Positions 1-9,401 are shown, numbered from the stretch's first letter. The stretch: 64,000 nt of DNA from Arenimonas terrae (GCF_006265115.1 NZ_SMDR01000001.1:868001-932000); one strand, 5' to 3'. Notes: generated by a model from the letters alone, not told the origin. Made by a program: numbers and translations.

Positions 1-1273
1 CGCGGACGCGGCGCGGCGCCTTGGATTCCAGGCGTTCGGACAGCTGCTCGGGCGCCTGCGCCTGGGCCTCGCGCCAGAAGGCCAGGTCGTCGACCACATC
101 GGGCGCGGCGCTGGCGCGCAGCTCGAGGAAATCGAAGGCGGCGCGGAAGCGCGGATGCGACAGCAGGCGGAAGACGCGCTTGCGCACGCGCTGGCTGAAG
201 CGCGGCTGCAGCAGCCAGATCTCCTGCATGGGCAGCGAGAACCGGCGCGGCAGCGCGATGCGCTGCGCCTGGTGCAGCGTGACGCGGTCGGCGGCCCGCT
301 GCTGCGCGACCAGCGGATCGGTGCCGCCTTTCTGCAGCACTGCCAGTTCGCGGCAGTAGGCCGGCCACAGCAGCGCGGCGAACAGGAAGGCCGGCGTCAC
401 CGGCTTGTCCTCGGCGACGCGCGTGTCGGTGTTGCGCAGCGCCTGCAGCAGCATCGCGCGCAGGGCGCCGCTGCGGTTGGTGGCGAGCGCGGTGGCGGTT
501 TCCGGGAACAGGGCCGGCAGCAGGCCGAGCTGCTCGAGCAGCAGGAAACTGCTCTCGGCGTGCCCGGCCAGGAACATCTTCAGGCATTCGTCGAACAGGC
601 GGGCCGGCGGCGCCGCCGACAGCAGGTGCGCCAGCTCGGGGATCGGCGCGGCGGCGTCGGGCGCGATGCTGAAACCGAGCTTGGCGGCGAGCCGCGCCGC
701 GCGCAGCATGCGCACCGGATCCTCGCGGTAGCGCTCGACCGGATCGCCGATCAGGCGCAGCACGCGGTCCTGGCAGTCCTGGTAGCCGCCGACGTAATCG
801 CGCACCGAGAAGTCCTCGATGGCGTAGTACAGGGCATTGGCTGTGAAATCGCGGCGGACCGCGTCATCTTCGATCGTGCCGTAGATGTTGTCGCGCAGCA
901 GGCGGCCACCGTCGTCGGTCTCGCGGTCGCCGGCGTCGTCGCCGCCGTTGGCGCGGAAGGTCGCGACCTCGATGATCTCCTTGCCGTAGACCACGTGCGC
1001 CAGGCGGAAGCGCCGGCCGATCAGGCGGCAGTTGCGGAACAGCGCCTTCACCTGTTCGGGCGTGGCGTCGGTCGCGACGTCGAAGTCCTTGGGATGGCCG
1101 CCGACCAGCAGGTCGCGCACCGCGCCACCGACCAGGTAGCCCTGGAAGCCGCCCTCGCGGAGCCGGTAAAGGACGCGCAGCGCGTTCGGGCTGATGTCCT
1201 TGCGGGAGATGCCGTGCTCGGCGCGCGGCACGACCAGGGGATGGGTGGGAGTGGCGATGCGGATGTCCGTCAT
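1..1273 (-). CDS. pcnB: Poly(A) polymerase I (3' end cut by window edge)
   Basis: Template-independent RNA polymerase that adds poly(A) tails to RNA 3' ends and so marks transcripts for decay; it belongs to the class II nucleotidyltransferase family that includes CCA-adding enzymes. Reading from the ATG at 1273, the nucleotidyltransferase core is visible: LVGGAVRDLL at about residues 47-56, followed by the metal-binding DFDVATDA at 63-70. The family motifs RRDFTANAL and EDPVRMLRAARL follow. The helical C-terminal region is Arg-rich. About 424 codons are inside the window and the stop lies beyond position 1. The gene is read away from the tRNA-Glu gene. A CCA-adding enzyme is the main alternative, but the spacing of the motifs and the basic tail favour PcnB. 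Confidence 0.93.
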   Translation of the reverse strand, partial: MTDIRIATPTHPLVVPRAEHGISRKDISPNALRVLYRLREGGFQGYLVGGAVRDLLVGGHPKDFDVATDATPEQVKALFRNCRLIGRRFRLAHVVYGKEIIEVATFRANGGDDAGDRETDDGGRLLRDNIYGTIEDDAVRRDFTANALYYAIEDFSVRDYVGGYQDCQDRVLRLIGDPVERYREDPVRMLRAARLAAKLGFSIAPDAAAPIPELAHLLSAAPPARLFDECLKMFLAGHAESSFLLLEQLGLLPALFPETATALATNRSGALRAMLLQALRNTDTRVAEDKPVTPAFLFAALLWPAYCRELAVLQKGGTDPLVAQQRAADRVTLHQAQRIALPRRFSLPMQEIWLLQPRFSQRVRKRVFRLLSHPRFRAAFDFLELRASAAPDVVDDLAFWREAQAQAPEQLSERLESKAPRRVR

Positions 1274-1328
1274 GGGAAAGGGCGGCGCGGGGTCCTTGCG
1301 CGGCGGCAGGCGGCGGGCCGGGAATGGC

Positions 1329-1357
1329 TTCCCGGCAGCGGTCAAGCCGGCTATACT
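1329..1357 (+). promoter_or_regulatory. Promoter of tRNA-Glu
   Basis: A good -10 hexamer TATACT lies at 1352-1357, with a weak -35 (TTCCCG, 1329-1334) 17 bp upstream. The mature tRNA begins 29 nt after the -10 element, which fits a short 5' leader removed by RNase P. Confidence 0.55.
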
Positions 1358-1386
1358 AGCGCCCGTCCTGCAGCTTCGCCATCCGC

Positions 1387-1462
1387 GCTCCCTTCGTCTA
1401 GTGGCCTAGGACACGGCCCTCTCAAGGCTGGAACAGGGGTTCGAGTCCCCTAGGGAGCGCCA
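1387..1462 (+). tRNA. tRNA-Glu (anticodon CUC)
   Basis: A 76-nt cloverleaf can be folded by eye. The acceptor arms GCTCCCT (1387-1393) and AGGGAGC (1452-1458) pair perfectly, the T arm contains GGTTCGAGTC, and the anticodon stem CGGCC/GGCTG closes the loop CTCTCAA, so the anticodon is CTC. A discriminator G and an encoded CCA (1460-1462) follow. The general sequence is that of bacterial tRNA-Glu. The CUC isoacceptor, rather than the usual UUC, suits a genome in which GAG is the dominant Glu codon; a UUC isoacceptor presumably exists elsewhere. Confidence 0.97.
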
Positions 1463-1469
1463 CTTTTCC

Positions 1470-1500
1470 GAAGGCCCGGCCATGCCGGGCCTTCTTCGTT
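1470..1500 (+). terminator. Terminator after tRNA-Glu
   Basis: A 10-bp GC-rich stem, AAGGCCCGGC (1471-1480) with GCCGGGCCTT (1484-1493), encloses a 3-nt loop and is followed by a short T-rich tail. It lies 8 nt beyond the tRNA CCA end, as expected for an intrinsic terminator. Confidence 0.8.
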
Positions 1501-1587
1501 TGTGGCGCGGTCCGATCCGCGGCGCTGGGCGCGACCCGGCGCGAGGGCTAGAATCGCCGCCATTCCGAACGCCCTTGAGACCCGGCC

Positions 1588-1911
1588 ATGCCCTTTGTCG
1601 TCATCGAAAACTGCATCCGCTGCAAGTACACCGACTGCGTCGAGGTCTGCCCGGTGGACTGCTTCCACGAAGGCCCGAACTTCCTGGTGATCGACCCCGA
1701 GGAATGCATCGATTGCACCCTGTGCGAGCCGGAATGCCCCGCCAAGGCGATCTATCCCGAAGACGACGTGCCGGCCGGCCAGGAGGGCTTCATCGCTCTC
1801 AACGCCGAACTCTCCAAGGCCTGGCCGGTGATCACCACCCGCAAGGACCCGCTGCCCGACGCGGCGGAGTGGGACGGCAAGGAAGGCAAGCTGGATCAGC
1901 TCGTGCGGTAA
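1588..1911 (+). CDS. fdxA: Seven-iron ferredoxin FdxA
   Basis: Small cytoplasmic electron carrier of 107 aa with one [3Fe-4S] and one [4Fe-4S] cluster. The N-terminal half shows the cluster ligands C9, C17 and C21 plus the extra C12 and C25 typical of the FdxA type; the second motif [12 protein letters not shown] supplies four more cysteines, followed by the [12 protein letters not shown] segment. Length and motifs match proteobacterial FdxA closely. The gene stands alone between the tRNA terminator and its own terminator. A candidate -10 (TAGAAT, 1549-1554) lies 33 nt upstream of the ATG. The physiological redox partner cannot be read from the context. Confidence 0.95.
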   Translation: MPFVVIENCIRCKYTDCVEVCPVDCFHEGPNFLVIDPEECIDCTLCEPECPAKAIYPEDDVPAGQEGFIALNAELSKAWPVITTRKDPLPDAAEWDGKEGKLDQLVR

Positions 1912-1962
1912 GGCCCATCGGCAGCGCGCAGATCCCGCCGCCAGCCGTCACGACCGACCCGG

Positions 1963-1990
1963 AAAAAAGGCGCCTCGCGGCGCCTTTTTT
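1963..1990. terminator. Bidirectional terminator between fdxA and bamC
   Basis: A perfect 12-bp inverted repeat with a 4-nt loop (arms 1963-1974 and 1979-1990) has A6 on one outer flank and T6 on the other, so it can terminate transcription from both converging genes. Confidence 0.92.
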
Positions 1991-2011
1991 CATCCCCAGG
2001 GCCCACGAACC

Positions 2012-2560
2012 TCAGCCCAGGCGCGCCTTGAGCAGGGCCAGCAGCTGCGCGGCCGGGCCCGACGCCAGCGGCTGGCCGTCGGTGCCCAGCGCAACGACGC
2101 GGGTCTGCTCGCCCGAAGCTTCGGCGCGGATCAGCATGGTCGTGCCCTGGTAGCTCACTTCGTAGCTGTTGAGCAGCTGGGCGCGCTCGCCGATGGTCAC
2201 ACCCTCGATCTTGCCCAGCGCGAGGCCGAGGCGGCGCCAGGCGCTGTCGACGGTGTCGGCCATGGTGAAGGCATCGATGCCGGCGACGGTGGTCGCAGCC
2301 GGTGCGGCCACGCCCACGGCGGGAACGGCTTCGCCCGGCGAGGCGGCGGTGGGCGCGACGTCAGGCACGGTCATCGCACCGGCGGTCGACGGCACGTCCA
2401 GGCCCGGCGGCACTTCCAGCGGCTGGTTGTAGCGGCTTTCCTGGTACTTGGCGTCCATGCCCAGCTTGGCGCGGGTCCAGGCGCAGCCACCCTGGGACAG
2501 CAGGGCGACGGCGAGGGCGCCGATCAGCAGCGGGCGGTGGGAAAGCGGGGACGCGGTCAT
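2012..2560 (-). CDS. bamC: BamC-like outer-membrane assembly lipoprotein, short form
   Basis: Probable lipoprotein component of the BAM complex that inserts beta-barrel proteins into the outer membrane. The N-terminus carries a hydrophobic signal ending in SQGGC, an acceptable but imperfect lipobox. Next comes a segment like the BamC N-terminal lasso (YQESRYNQPLEVPPGLD), then a Pro/Ala-rich linker, then one C-terminal domain (about residues 98-182) with the pattern AWRRLGLALGKIEGV expected of a BamC helix-grip fold. At 182 aa it is roughly half the E. coli length and keeps only one such domain. It lies directly downstream of dapA, exactly as bamC (nlpB) does in E. coli, which is the strongest argument for the assignment. 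Confidence 0.8.
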   Translation of the reverse strand: MTASPLSHRPLLIGALAVALLSQGGCAWTRAKLGMDAKYQESRYNQPLEVPPGLDVPSTAGAMTVPDVAPTAASPGEAVPAVGVAAPAATTVAGIDAFTMADTVDSAWRRLGLALGKIEGVTIGERAQLLNSYEVSYQGTTMLIRAEASGEQTRVVALGTDGQPLASGPAAQLLALLKARLG

Positions 2561-2635
2561 GGTGATCTCCTGGGTGGCGCCGCGAGAGGGCCGCGGGCGC
2601 GGTGCAATGGGTCGACGGCCGATAGGGTAACCGGC

Positions 2636-3526
2636 TCAGGGGCTTTCGTGTTCGAGGCGCCGGCAAAGCTGGGCCATGGCGTCCGCCTGGCCCTGGTGCG
2701 CCGCCGACAGCGAGGTCAGCGGCAGGCGCAGGCCGTGGCCGATGCCCTGGCGGGCCAGCAGGGCCTTGACCGGGATCGGGTTGGGCTCGACGCCGAGGAA
2801 GTCGTACAGGCCGGACAGGCCGGCGTCCTGCGCCGACGCCGCCTCGCCCTGCCCCGCCGCGACCAGGTCGCAGAGGCGGCGGAAGGTCGCGGGCACCACG
2901 TTCGACGCGACCGAGATCACGCCGCTCGCCCCGCCGCGCAGCGCCCGCACGAAGGTCGGGTCGTCGCCGCTGAGCAGGGCGAAGTCGCTGCCCGCCAGCG
3001 GATAAAGCGCGTTCCAGCGCGCCTCGTCGCCGCGGGCCTCCTTCAGGCCGACGATGCCCGGATGCCGGCACAGGCGGGCGACGGTCTCGGGTTGCAGGTC
3101 GCAGCCGGTGCGGCCGGGCACGTTGTAGAGCACCACCGGCAGGCCGCCCTGTTCGGCGACCGCGGTGTAGTGCGCGACCAGGCCTTCCTGCGTGGGGCGC
3201 ACGTAAGGCGGCGTCACCACCAGGGCGGCGTCGGCGCCGCCGTCGCGGGCGAGCCGCGTCTGGGCGATGGTCTTGGCGGTGTTGGACTGGCCGGTACCGG
3301 CGAGCACCACCAGCCGGTCGCCGGCCTGGGCGACCGCGGCGCGCAGCAGGCGCAGGTACTCGTCGTCGGACAGCGCGGCCGCTTCGCCGGTGGATCCGGC
3401 GACGACGATGCCGCGGGTTCCGCCGCGAAGCTGCAGGTCGATCAGGCGCGCCCAGGCGTCGAGGTCGAGGTCGCCGGCGGCCGTGAACGGCGTGGCCAGG
3501 GCGGTGATGCTGCCGGAAAGGTGCAA
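2636..3526 (-). CDS. dapA: 4-hydroxy-tetrahydrodipicolinate synthase
   Basis: Condenses pyruvate with aspartate semialdehyde, the first committed step of the lysine/diaminopimelate pathway, in the cytoplasm. With the TTG start at 3526 the protein is 296 aa, close to the usual 290-295. The TIM-barrel active-site residues are in place: S45-T46 in AGSTGEAA, Y134 in LYNVPGRTG with R139, and the Schiff-base lysine K162 in GLKEARGD. An upstream in-frame ATG would add about 49 residues with no homology and would run into the divergent gcvR promoter, so I chose TTG, where homology begins. It is transcribed with bamC. Confidence 0.95.
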   Translation of the reverse strand: MHLSGSITALATPFTAAGDLDLDAWARLIDLQLRGGTRGIVVAGSTGEAAALSDDEYLRLLRAAVAQAGDRLVVLAGTGQSNTAKTIAQTRLARDGGADAALVVTPPYVRPTQEGLVAHYTAVAEQGGLPVVLYNVPGRTGCDLQPETVARLCRHPGIVGLKEARGDEARWNALYPLAGSDFALLSGDDPTFVRALRGGASGVISVASNVVPATFRRLCDLVAAGQGEAASAQDAGLSGLYDFLGVEPNPIPVKALLARQGIGHGLRLPLTSLSAAHQGQADAMAQLCRRLEHESP

Positions 3527-3641
3527 AGGAAAGGCCTTGCGGGGACTGGCGCCGATGTTACTTGCGGCCGGAAAGCGGCGGCAAGTATGCTGGCTTCGCC
3601 CCTTCCGCGCCGATTCATCCGCGCCGCCACGGAACACCGAA

Positions 3642-4202
3642 TTGACCGACCCCGCCGCACGCCCGACCGCCAACGAGAACCACCTGCTGATCAGCGCCTA
3701 CACCACGCATCCGCAGTCGCCCCTGCTGGCCGTCACCCGCCGCATTTCCGACAGTGGCTGCAACATGGTGGACGCCCGCCTCTCGACCGTCGGCCGGGAC
3801 GTTTCCGTCACCGCGCTCGCAGTCGGGTCCTGGGACGCCGTCGCCAAGCTCGAGGCCATGCTGACGCGGCTTGAGCGCGAGGAAGGCTACAAGCTGGTCT
3901 GGTACCGCACCGGCCCCAAGGCCCTGCAGTCGAACCTGCTGCCCTACATCGTCGAGGTCGTGGCGGCCGACAAGCCCGGCATCCTGTTCCAGCTGGCCGA
4001 TTTCTTCGACCGCCAGGGCATCACGATCGAAAGCCTGCACAGTTCGCGCTACCGGGCCATGCAGACCGGCGCCGACATGTTCTCGGCCCAGGTGACCATC
4101 GGCATTCCCTCGAACATGCACATCGCCGCGCTGCGCGACGACTTCCTCGAGTTCTGCGACCACCTGAACCTCGATGCCATCATGGACCCGATGAAGTTCT
4201 GA
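3642..4202 (+). CDS. gcvR: Glycine cleavage system transcriptional repressor-like ACT protein
   Basis: Two ACT domains make up the 186-aa protein: residues about 12-85 (LLISAYTTHPQSPLLAVTRR) and about 103-175 (YIVEVVAADKPGILFQLADF). This is the architecture of GcvR, which in E. coli binds glycine and blocks activation of the glycine-cleavage operon by GcvA. The start is TTG at 3642, the first start codon before the ACT homology; dapA on the other strand also uses TTG. It is followed after 7 nt by bcp, and the gcvR-bcp pair beside dapA-bamC matches the E. coli arrangement. The regulatory role is inferred from the family; no gcv genes are in the window. Confidence 0.85.
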   Translation: MTDPAARPTANENHLLISAYTTHPQSPLLAVTRRISDSGCNMVDARLSTVGRDVSVTALAVGSWDAVAKLEAMLTRLEREEGYKLVWYRTGPKALQSNLLPYIVEVVAADKPGILFQLADFFDRQGITIESLHSSRYRAMQTGADMFSAQVTIGIPSNMHIAALRDDFLEFCDHLNLDAIMDPMKF

Positions 4203-4209
4203 CGACGGA

Positions 4210-4683
4210 ATGATCGACACCGGCGACCGCATCCTCGATCTCCCCCTGGCCCTGGGCAGCGGCCGGACCAGCAACCTGTCCGACTACGCCGGCCGCTGGC
4301 TGGTGATGTATTTCTATCCCAAGGACAACACGCCCGGCTGCACCACCGAGGGCATCGAGTTCAACGCCGTCTACCCGAAGATACGCAGGGCGGGCGGCGA
4401 GCTGCTCGGCGTCTCGCGCGACTCGGTGAGGTCGCACGCCAATTTCTGCGCCAAGCACGGCTTCGTGTTCGACCTGGTGTCCGACGCCGACGAAGCCGTG
4501 TGCCGCGCTTTCGGTGTGATCAAGCCCAAAAAGCTCTACGGCCGCGATTACATCGGCATCGAGCGCAGCACCTTCCTGATCGACCCCAAGGGCCGCGTCG
4601 CCGAGTGCTGGCGCGCAGTGAAGGTCGCCGGCCACGCCGAAGAGGTGCTGGCCGCACTGCAGAAGGCCGCCAAGGCAAAGTGA
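4210..4683 (+). CDS. bcp: Thioredoxin-dependent peroxiredoxin (Bcp/PrxQ)
   Basis: Reduces hydroperoxides using thioredoxin. The 157-aa protein has the AhpC/TSA fold with the peroxidatic cysteine C44 in PKDNTPGCTTE. E. coli Bcp has a resolving cysteine five residues later; here that position is Ile, so resolution would use another cysteine (one occurs in NFCAKHGF) or an external thiol. It is very likely co-transcribed with gcvR, from which it is separated by 7 nt. Confidence 0.93.
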   Translation: MIDTGDRILDLPLALGSGRTSNLSDYAGRWLVMYFYPKDNTPGCTTEGIEFNAVYPKIRRAGGELLGVSRDSVRSHANFCAKHGFVFDLVSDADEAVCRAFGVIKPKKLYGRDYIGIERSTFLIDPKGRVAECWRAVKVAGHAEEVLAALQKAAKAK

Positions 4684-4704
4684 CCCACCCTCGCGCAAAC
4701 CCGG

Positions 4705-4735
4705 ACCGCCGTCTCGCCCCGCGAGCCACGGCGGT
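4705..4735. other. Stem-loop downstream of bcp
   Basis: The arms ACCGCCGT (4705-4712) and ACGGCGGT (4728-4735) enclose an inner stem CTCGC/GCGAG with a CCC loop. There is no T-tract, so this is either a Rho-assisted or inefficient terminator of gcvR-bcp, or a structure in the phoH leader. The rest of 4684-4845 shows nothing recognisable. Confidence 0.45.
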
Positions 4736-4845
4736 TCGCTGCTGTGCGTTCCATGGAAGACCGATCCCCGCGGGCACCGGACGTGCTTTCGCGGTAACAC
4801 AGGGATGTGAGCCTGTTGTCCGTGTCCAACCTAGCCGAGAAGCCC

Positions 4846-6243
4846 ATGACTAGAAGCAAGCGGATCTACGTACTGGACACCAACGTGCTGATGCACGACC
4901 CGACCGCGCTGTTCAAGTTCGAAGAGCACGACGTCTTCATCCCGATGATGGTCCTGGAGGAGCTGGACAACGGCAAGAAGGGCCACAGCGAAGCCAGCCG
5001 CAATGCCCGCCAGGTCAGCCGCTTCCTCAACGAGATCATCGAGGCGCACGGCAGCCAGAAGCTCGAGCAGGGCGTGAAGCTCGAGCAGCCCAAGGGGCTG
5101 CAGCTGCGTTCGCAGGAAAGCGTCGGCCGCCTGCTTTTCCAGCTCAAGCCGGTCGAGAACGGCAAGAAGTTCGGCAAGGTGCTGCCGGACAACCTGATCC
5201 TGTCGTCCATCCTGCAGCTGATCGAAGACAATCCGGGCGTGCCCGTGGTGCTGGTGTCCAAGGACATCAACCTGCGCATCAAGGCCTCGATCGCCGGCGT
5301 CAAGGCCGAGGACTACGAAAACGACCGCGCGATCGACGACTTCAACCTGCTGTTCACCGGCGCCAACGAGCTGCCGGCGGACTTCTGGGAGCGCCACGAG
5401 GGCAGCCTGCGCAGCTGGACGGAAAAAGGCCGCACCTTCTACGAAGTGCGCCGCACCGAGGACGACGGCTGGTACCCGAACCAGTTCCTGTACATGCCCG
5501 GCGACGACGAAGTGGAGATGAAGGTCGCCAAGCTCGACGACCAGCGCGCCGTGCTGCAGATCGTCGACGACTTCCGCAGCCCGCAGCACCAGGTCTGGGG
5601 CATCAACGCCCGCAACCGCGAGCAGAACTTCGCCTTCAACGCGCTGATGGACCCGGAGATCGACTTCGTCACCCTGCTCGGCACCGCCGGCACTGGCAAG
5701 ACCCTGCTGGCCCTGGCCGCCGGCCTGACCCAGACCATGGACATCCAGCGCTACCGCGAGATCATCATGACCCGCGCGACGGTGAGCGTCGGCGAGGACA
5801 TCGGCTTCCTGCCGGGCACCGAAGAGGAGAAGATGACGCCATGGATGGGCGCGCTCACCGACAACCTGGAAGTGCTGACGCACACCGAGGACCACGGCAG
5901 CTGGGGCCGCGGCGCCACCAACGAGCTGCTGGCCTCGCGCATCAAGATCCGCTCGATGAACTTCATGCGCGGCCGCACCTTCCTCAACCGCTGGGTGATC
6001 GTCGACGAGGCGCAGAACCTCACGCCCAAGCAGATGAAGACCCTGATCACGCGCGCCGGCCCGGGCACCAAGATCATCTGCATGGGCAACGTCGAGCAGA
6101 TCGACACGCCCTACCTCACCGAAACCACCTCGGGCCTGACCTACGCGGTGGACCGGTTCAAGAACTGGGCGCATTCGGCGCACATCACGCTGCGCCGCGG
6201 CGAACGTTCGCGCCTGGCGGACTACGCTTCGGAAGTGCTGTGA
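4846..6243 (+). CDS. PIN-PhoH fusion protein (PhoH2-type ATPase/nuclease)
   Basis: Fusion of an N-terminal PIN endoribonuclease domain (starts YVLDTNVLMHD, ends near residue 150) and a C-terminal PhoH ATPase domain; such proteins are described as RNA helicase/RNases. Walker A GTAGTGKT is at about residues 279-286 and Walker B VIVDEAQN near 384-391. The PIN acidic residues (D in LDTNVL, E in VLEELDN, D in SKDINLRIKA) are present, so it looks catalytically competent. I chose the ATG at 4846 (465 aa), where homology begins; an in-frame GTG at 4807 would add 13 residues. Despite the name, nothing upstream resembles a Pho box. Confidence 0.92.
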   Translation: MTRSKRIYVLDTNVLMHDPTALFKFEEHDVFIPMMVLEELDNGKKGHSEASRNARQVSRFLNEIIEAHGSQKLEQGVKLEQPKGLQLRSQESVGRLLFQLKPVENGKKFGKVLPDNLILSSILQLIEDNPGVPVVLVSKDINLRIKASIAGVKAEDYENDRAIDDFNLLFTGANELPADFWERHEGSLRSWTEKGRTFYEVRRTEDDGWYPNQFLYMPGDDEVEMKVAKLDDQRAVLQIVDDFRSPQHQVWGINARNREQNFAFNALMDPEIDFVTLLGTAGTGKTLLALAAGLTQTMDIQRYREIIMTRATVSVGEDIGFLPGTEEEKMTPWMGALTDNLEVLTHTEDHGSWGRGATNELLASRIKIRSMNFMRGRTFLNRWVIVDEAQNLTPKQMKTLITRAGPGTKIICMGNVEQIDTPYLTETTSGLTYAVDRFKNWAHSAHITLRRGERSRLADYASEVL

Positions 6244-6247
6244 GGCC

Positions 6248-6924
6248 ATGACCGAGCGGCTGGCGACGTGGGTCTGGGTCGGGGCGTCGGCCCTGGCCTG
6301 CGTCGCCGGCATGGTGAACGTGGTGGGTTACCTGGGTTTCGAGCACCAGGCCATCACCCACCTCACCGGCACCACGTCCCTGCTCGGCGCGGCGCTGGCG
6401 CGCGGCGACGCCACCGCGGCATGGCAGCTGGCGGCGATGATCGCCGCCTTCGTCGGCGGCGCCCTGCTCAGCGGCCTGCTGGTGCAGGACAGCGTGCTGC
6501 GCCTGGGGCGGCGCTACGGCGTCGCCCTGGCCTTCGAAGCCGCGCTGCTGGCGGCGGCGGTCACCCTGTTCGAACGCGGCAGTTTCGCCGGGCCGCTGCT
6601 GGCGGCCGTGGCCATCGGGCTGCAGAACGCCATGGCGACCACCTACAGCGGCGCGATCGTGCGCACCTCGCACGTCAGCGGCATGTTCACCGACCTCGGA
6701 ATCACCCTGGGCCACGCGCTGCGCGGCCTGCCCGTGGCGCGGCGGCGGCTGTGGCTGTGCCTGGTGATCATCGCCAGCTTCCTGGCCGGCGGCGTTGCCG
6801 GCGCGCTGCTGTTCGGCGTGGTCCAGTACCGCGCGCTGTACCTGCCGGCCCTGCTCACGGGCGCGACCGGCCTGACCTACGCGATCTATCGCCACCGGCA
6901 GATCGCCGCGGGTAGGATCGCGCC

Positions 6925-6928
<4 letters not shown>
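6248..6928 (+). CDS. DUF1275 (YoaK-type) membrane protein
   Basis: An integral membrane protein of 226 aa with about six hydrophobic helices. The N-terminal helix [12 protein letters not shown] is followed by [10 protein letters not shown], and the conserved [28 protein letters not shown] signature sits in the middle. These are the hallmarks of the DUF1275 family, whose function is not established. It begins 5 nt after phoH and its stop overlaps the thiD start by 4 nt (ATGA), so phoH-DUF1275-thiD may be one transcript. Transport of a small molecule is possible but unsupported. Confidence 0.88.
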
Positions 6929-7743
<815 letters not shown>

Positions 7744-7804
7744 ACTGGCGGCCCCAGGGTCGGCTGGGCTAGCATCGGCGGCAAATCCACGCGGAGCCAC
7801 CCCG

Positions 7805-8563
7805 ATGCGCAGCGGCAACCCGGCCCTAAACGACAACACCTTCCTCGACATCGGCAGCGGCGAGCTGGTCTCGCGCGCACCGGGCGAGGTGATGACCCTG
7901 GGCGGCACGGTCAACAAGACCGGCTTCATGCTGCTCCTGCTGGTGGCCACGGCCGCCTACACCTGGAGCCTGTACACCCCCGAGAACCCGGGCGCGGTGA
8001 TGCCCTGGCTGCTGGTGGGTGGCATCGGCGGCTTCATCGTCGCCCTGGTCACCGTGTTCAAGAAGACCTGGTCCCCGGTCACGGCGCCGCTTTACGCCGC
8101 GCTGGAGGGCCTGTTCGTCGGCGCCGTGTCGGCGATGTTCGAGGCGAAGTTCCCCGGCATCGTGATGCAGGCCGTGATGCTGACCATGGGCGTGCTGGCG
8201 GCCCTGCTGATGGCCTACAAGAGCGGCCTGATCAAGGCCACGGAGAACTTCAAGCTCGGCGTGGTCGCCGCCACCGGCGGCATCTTCCTGCTGTACCTGG
8301 TGAACATGGGCATGCGCCTGTTCGGCTTCGAGGGTTTCGGTTTCATCCACGAGTCCGGCGCGATGGGCATCGCCTTCAGCGTGTTCGTGGTGATCATCGC
8401 CGCCCTGAACCTGGTGCTGGACTTCGACTTCATCGAGTCCGGCGCCGAAGCCGGCGCGCCCAAGTACATGGAGTGGTACGGCGCCTTCGGCCTGGTGGTC
8501 ACCCTGGTGTGGCTGTACCTGGAAATCCTGCGCCTGCTGGCCAAGCTGCAGTCGCGCGACTGA
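7805..8563 (+). CDS. Bax inhibitor-1/YccA-like membrane protein
   Basis: A 252-aa protein with seven predicted transmembrane helices, beginning at about residue 37 (TGFMLLLLVATAAYTW). It shows the subgroup features NPALNDNTF near the N-terminus, the loop ALEGLFVGAVSAMFE, and LNLVLDFDFIESGA before the last helix. The family includes BI-1/YccA/YetJ proteins, several of which are pH-sensitive calcium leak channels; the acidic pair in the LDFDFIE region fits the residues used there. The function here is inferred only. It is followed by its own terminator. Confidence 0.85.
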   Translation: MRSGNPALNDNTFLDIGSGELVSRAPGEVMTLGGTVNKTGFMLLLLVATAAYTWSLYTPENPGAVMPWLLVGGIGGFIVALVTVFKKTWSPVTAPLYAALEGLFVGAVSAMFEAKFPGIVMQAVMLTMGVLAALLMAYKSGLIKATENFKLGVVAATGGIFLLYLVNMGMRLFGFEGFGFIHESGAMGIAFSVFVVIIAALNLVLDFDFIESGAEAGAPKYMEWYGAFGLVVTLVWLYLEILRLLAKLQSRD

Positions 8564-8587
8564 GGCGATGCGGCCACGGACACCCGC

Positions 8588-8620
8588 AAGGAGCCGGTGC
8601 GAGCCGGCTCCTTCTTTTTT
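8588..8620 (+). terminator. Terminator of the Bax1-like gene
   Basis: A 10-bp stem AAGGAGCCGG/CCGGCTCCTT (8588-8597 and 8604-8613) with a 6-nt loop is followed by CTTTTTT, a classical intrinsic terminator. Confidence 0.9.
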
Positions 8621-8686
8621 GCCGCCAGCCAGGACCCGCTCCCGCGCCCTGACCGGACGGCAGCCCCTGCAGGGACGGACCGGCGC

Positions 8687-9316
8687 ATGGGCATAGGCCG
8701 TCGCGAATTCCTGAAGGCCTTCGGCGCGACCATCGCCGCGTACGCGGCCGGGCCGCTGCAGCCGGTCGTGCTCGGCGGCGAGTGCTACATCAACCGCTCC
8801 CTGGGCCTGGCCTTCCGGCAGCCGCCGGGCTGGAACTACGTGTTGCTCAAGCAGTTCCCGTTGCTCCGGAACGAGCAGGTGCTCGAAGACAACGAGATAT
8901 CGCGGATGCTGCTCTCCGGCGCCGACCCCTACGTGGTGATGGACCGGCGCGACCCCGGCAGTCCCGGGCCGCTCGCGGCCTCGATGACCGCCTACGTCGA
9001 GGAGTTCGCCTTCGAACCGGGCGAATCGCTGTCGCAGGTGCCGACCCTGGCGGCACGCGCCCTGGCGCTGGCGGTCAGGGAGCACGAGCTGCTGGAGCAG
9101 AGCGCCGTGTTCCGGCTTTCCGGCACCGAGTCCATCGAATACTTCGCCCGGTTCCGCTTCGAGACGCCGGACGTCTCGGTCCTGGCGCGGCACCGCAGCC
9201 TCGTGGGCGTCAAGGGCGGGGCCATCTTCACCTTCAACTTCTTCGACTATCCCGAGCAGGGCATCGACGGCCAGGCCGATTTCGACGCCATCCGGGCATC
9301 GATCACCTATGCCTGA
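8687..9316 (+). CDS. Tat-exported protein of unknown function
   Basis: I do not recognise a family for the body of this 209-aa protein. The N-terminus MGIGRREFLKAFGATIAAYA is a twin-arginine signal (RREFLK followed by a hydrophobic stretch), so export of a folded protein is likely. The mature part contains SLGLAFRQPPGWNYV near residue 45, a pattern seen in proteins with a PsbP-like or surface-domain beta fold, and ends in a segment with FFDYPEQ. The gene is isolated by terminators on both sides. Start: the ATG at 8687 directly precedes the Tat motif; a longer in-frame form from 8597 would overlap the preceding terminator. Confidence 0.65.
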   Translation: MGIGRREFLKAFGATIAAYAAGPLQPVVLGGECYINRSLGLAFRQPPGWNYVLLKQFPLLRNEQVLEDNEISRMLLSGADPYVVMDRRDPGSPGPLAASMTAYVEEFAFEPGESLSQVPTLAARALALAVREHELLEQSAVFRLSGTESIEYFARFRFETPDVSVLARHRSLVGVKGGAIFTFNFFDYPEQGIDGQADFDAIRASITYA

Positions 9317-9354
9317 GCCGCGGAACCGGAGTGGGCATTCGCCGGCAGCATGAA

Positions 9355-9378
9355 AAAGGGCGCCCGAGGACGCCCTTT
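9355..9378. terminator. Hairpin between convergent genes
   Basis: An 8-bp stem AAAGGGCG (9355-9362) with CGCCCTTT (9371-9378) is flanked by A-rich sequence on the left. It lies between the converging Tat-protein and isocitrate dehydrogenase genes and most likely terminates the latter. Confidence 0.65.
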
Positions 9379-9401
9379 CCGCATCGCTCCGGCGCCCGGA
9401 T

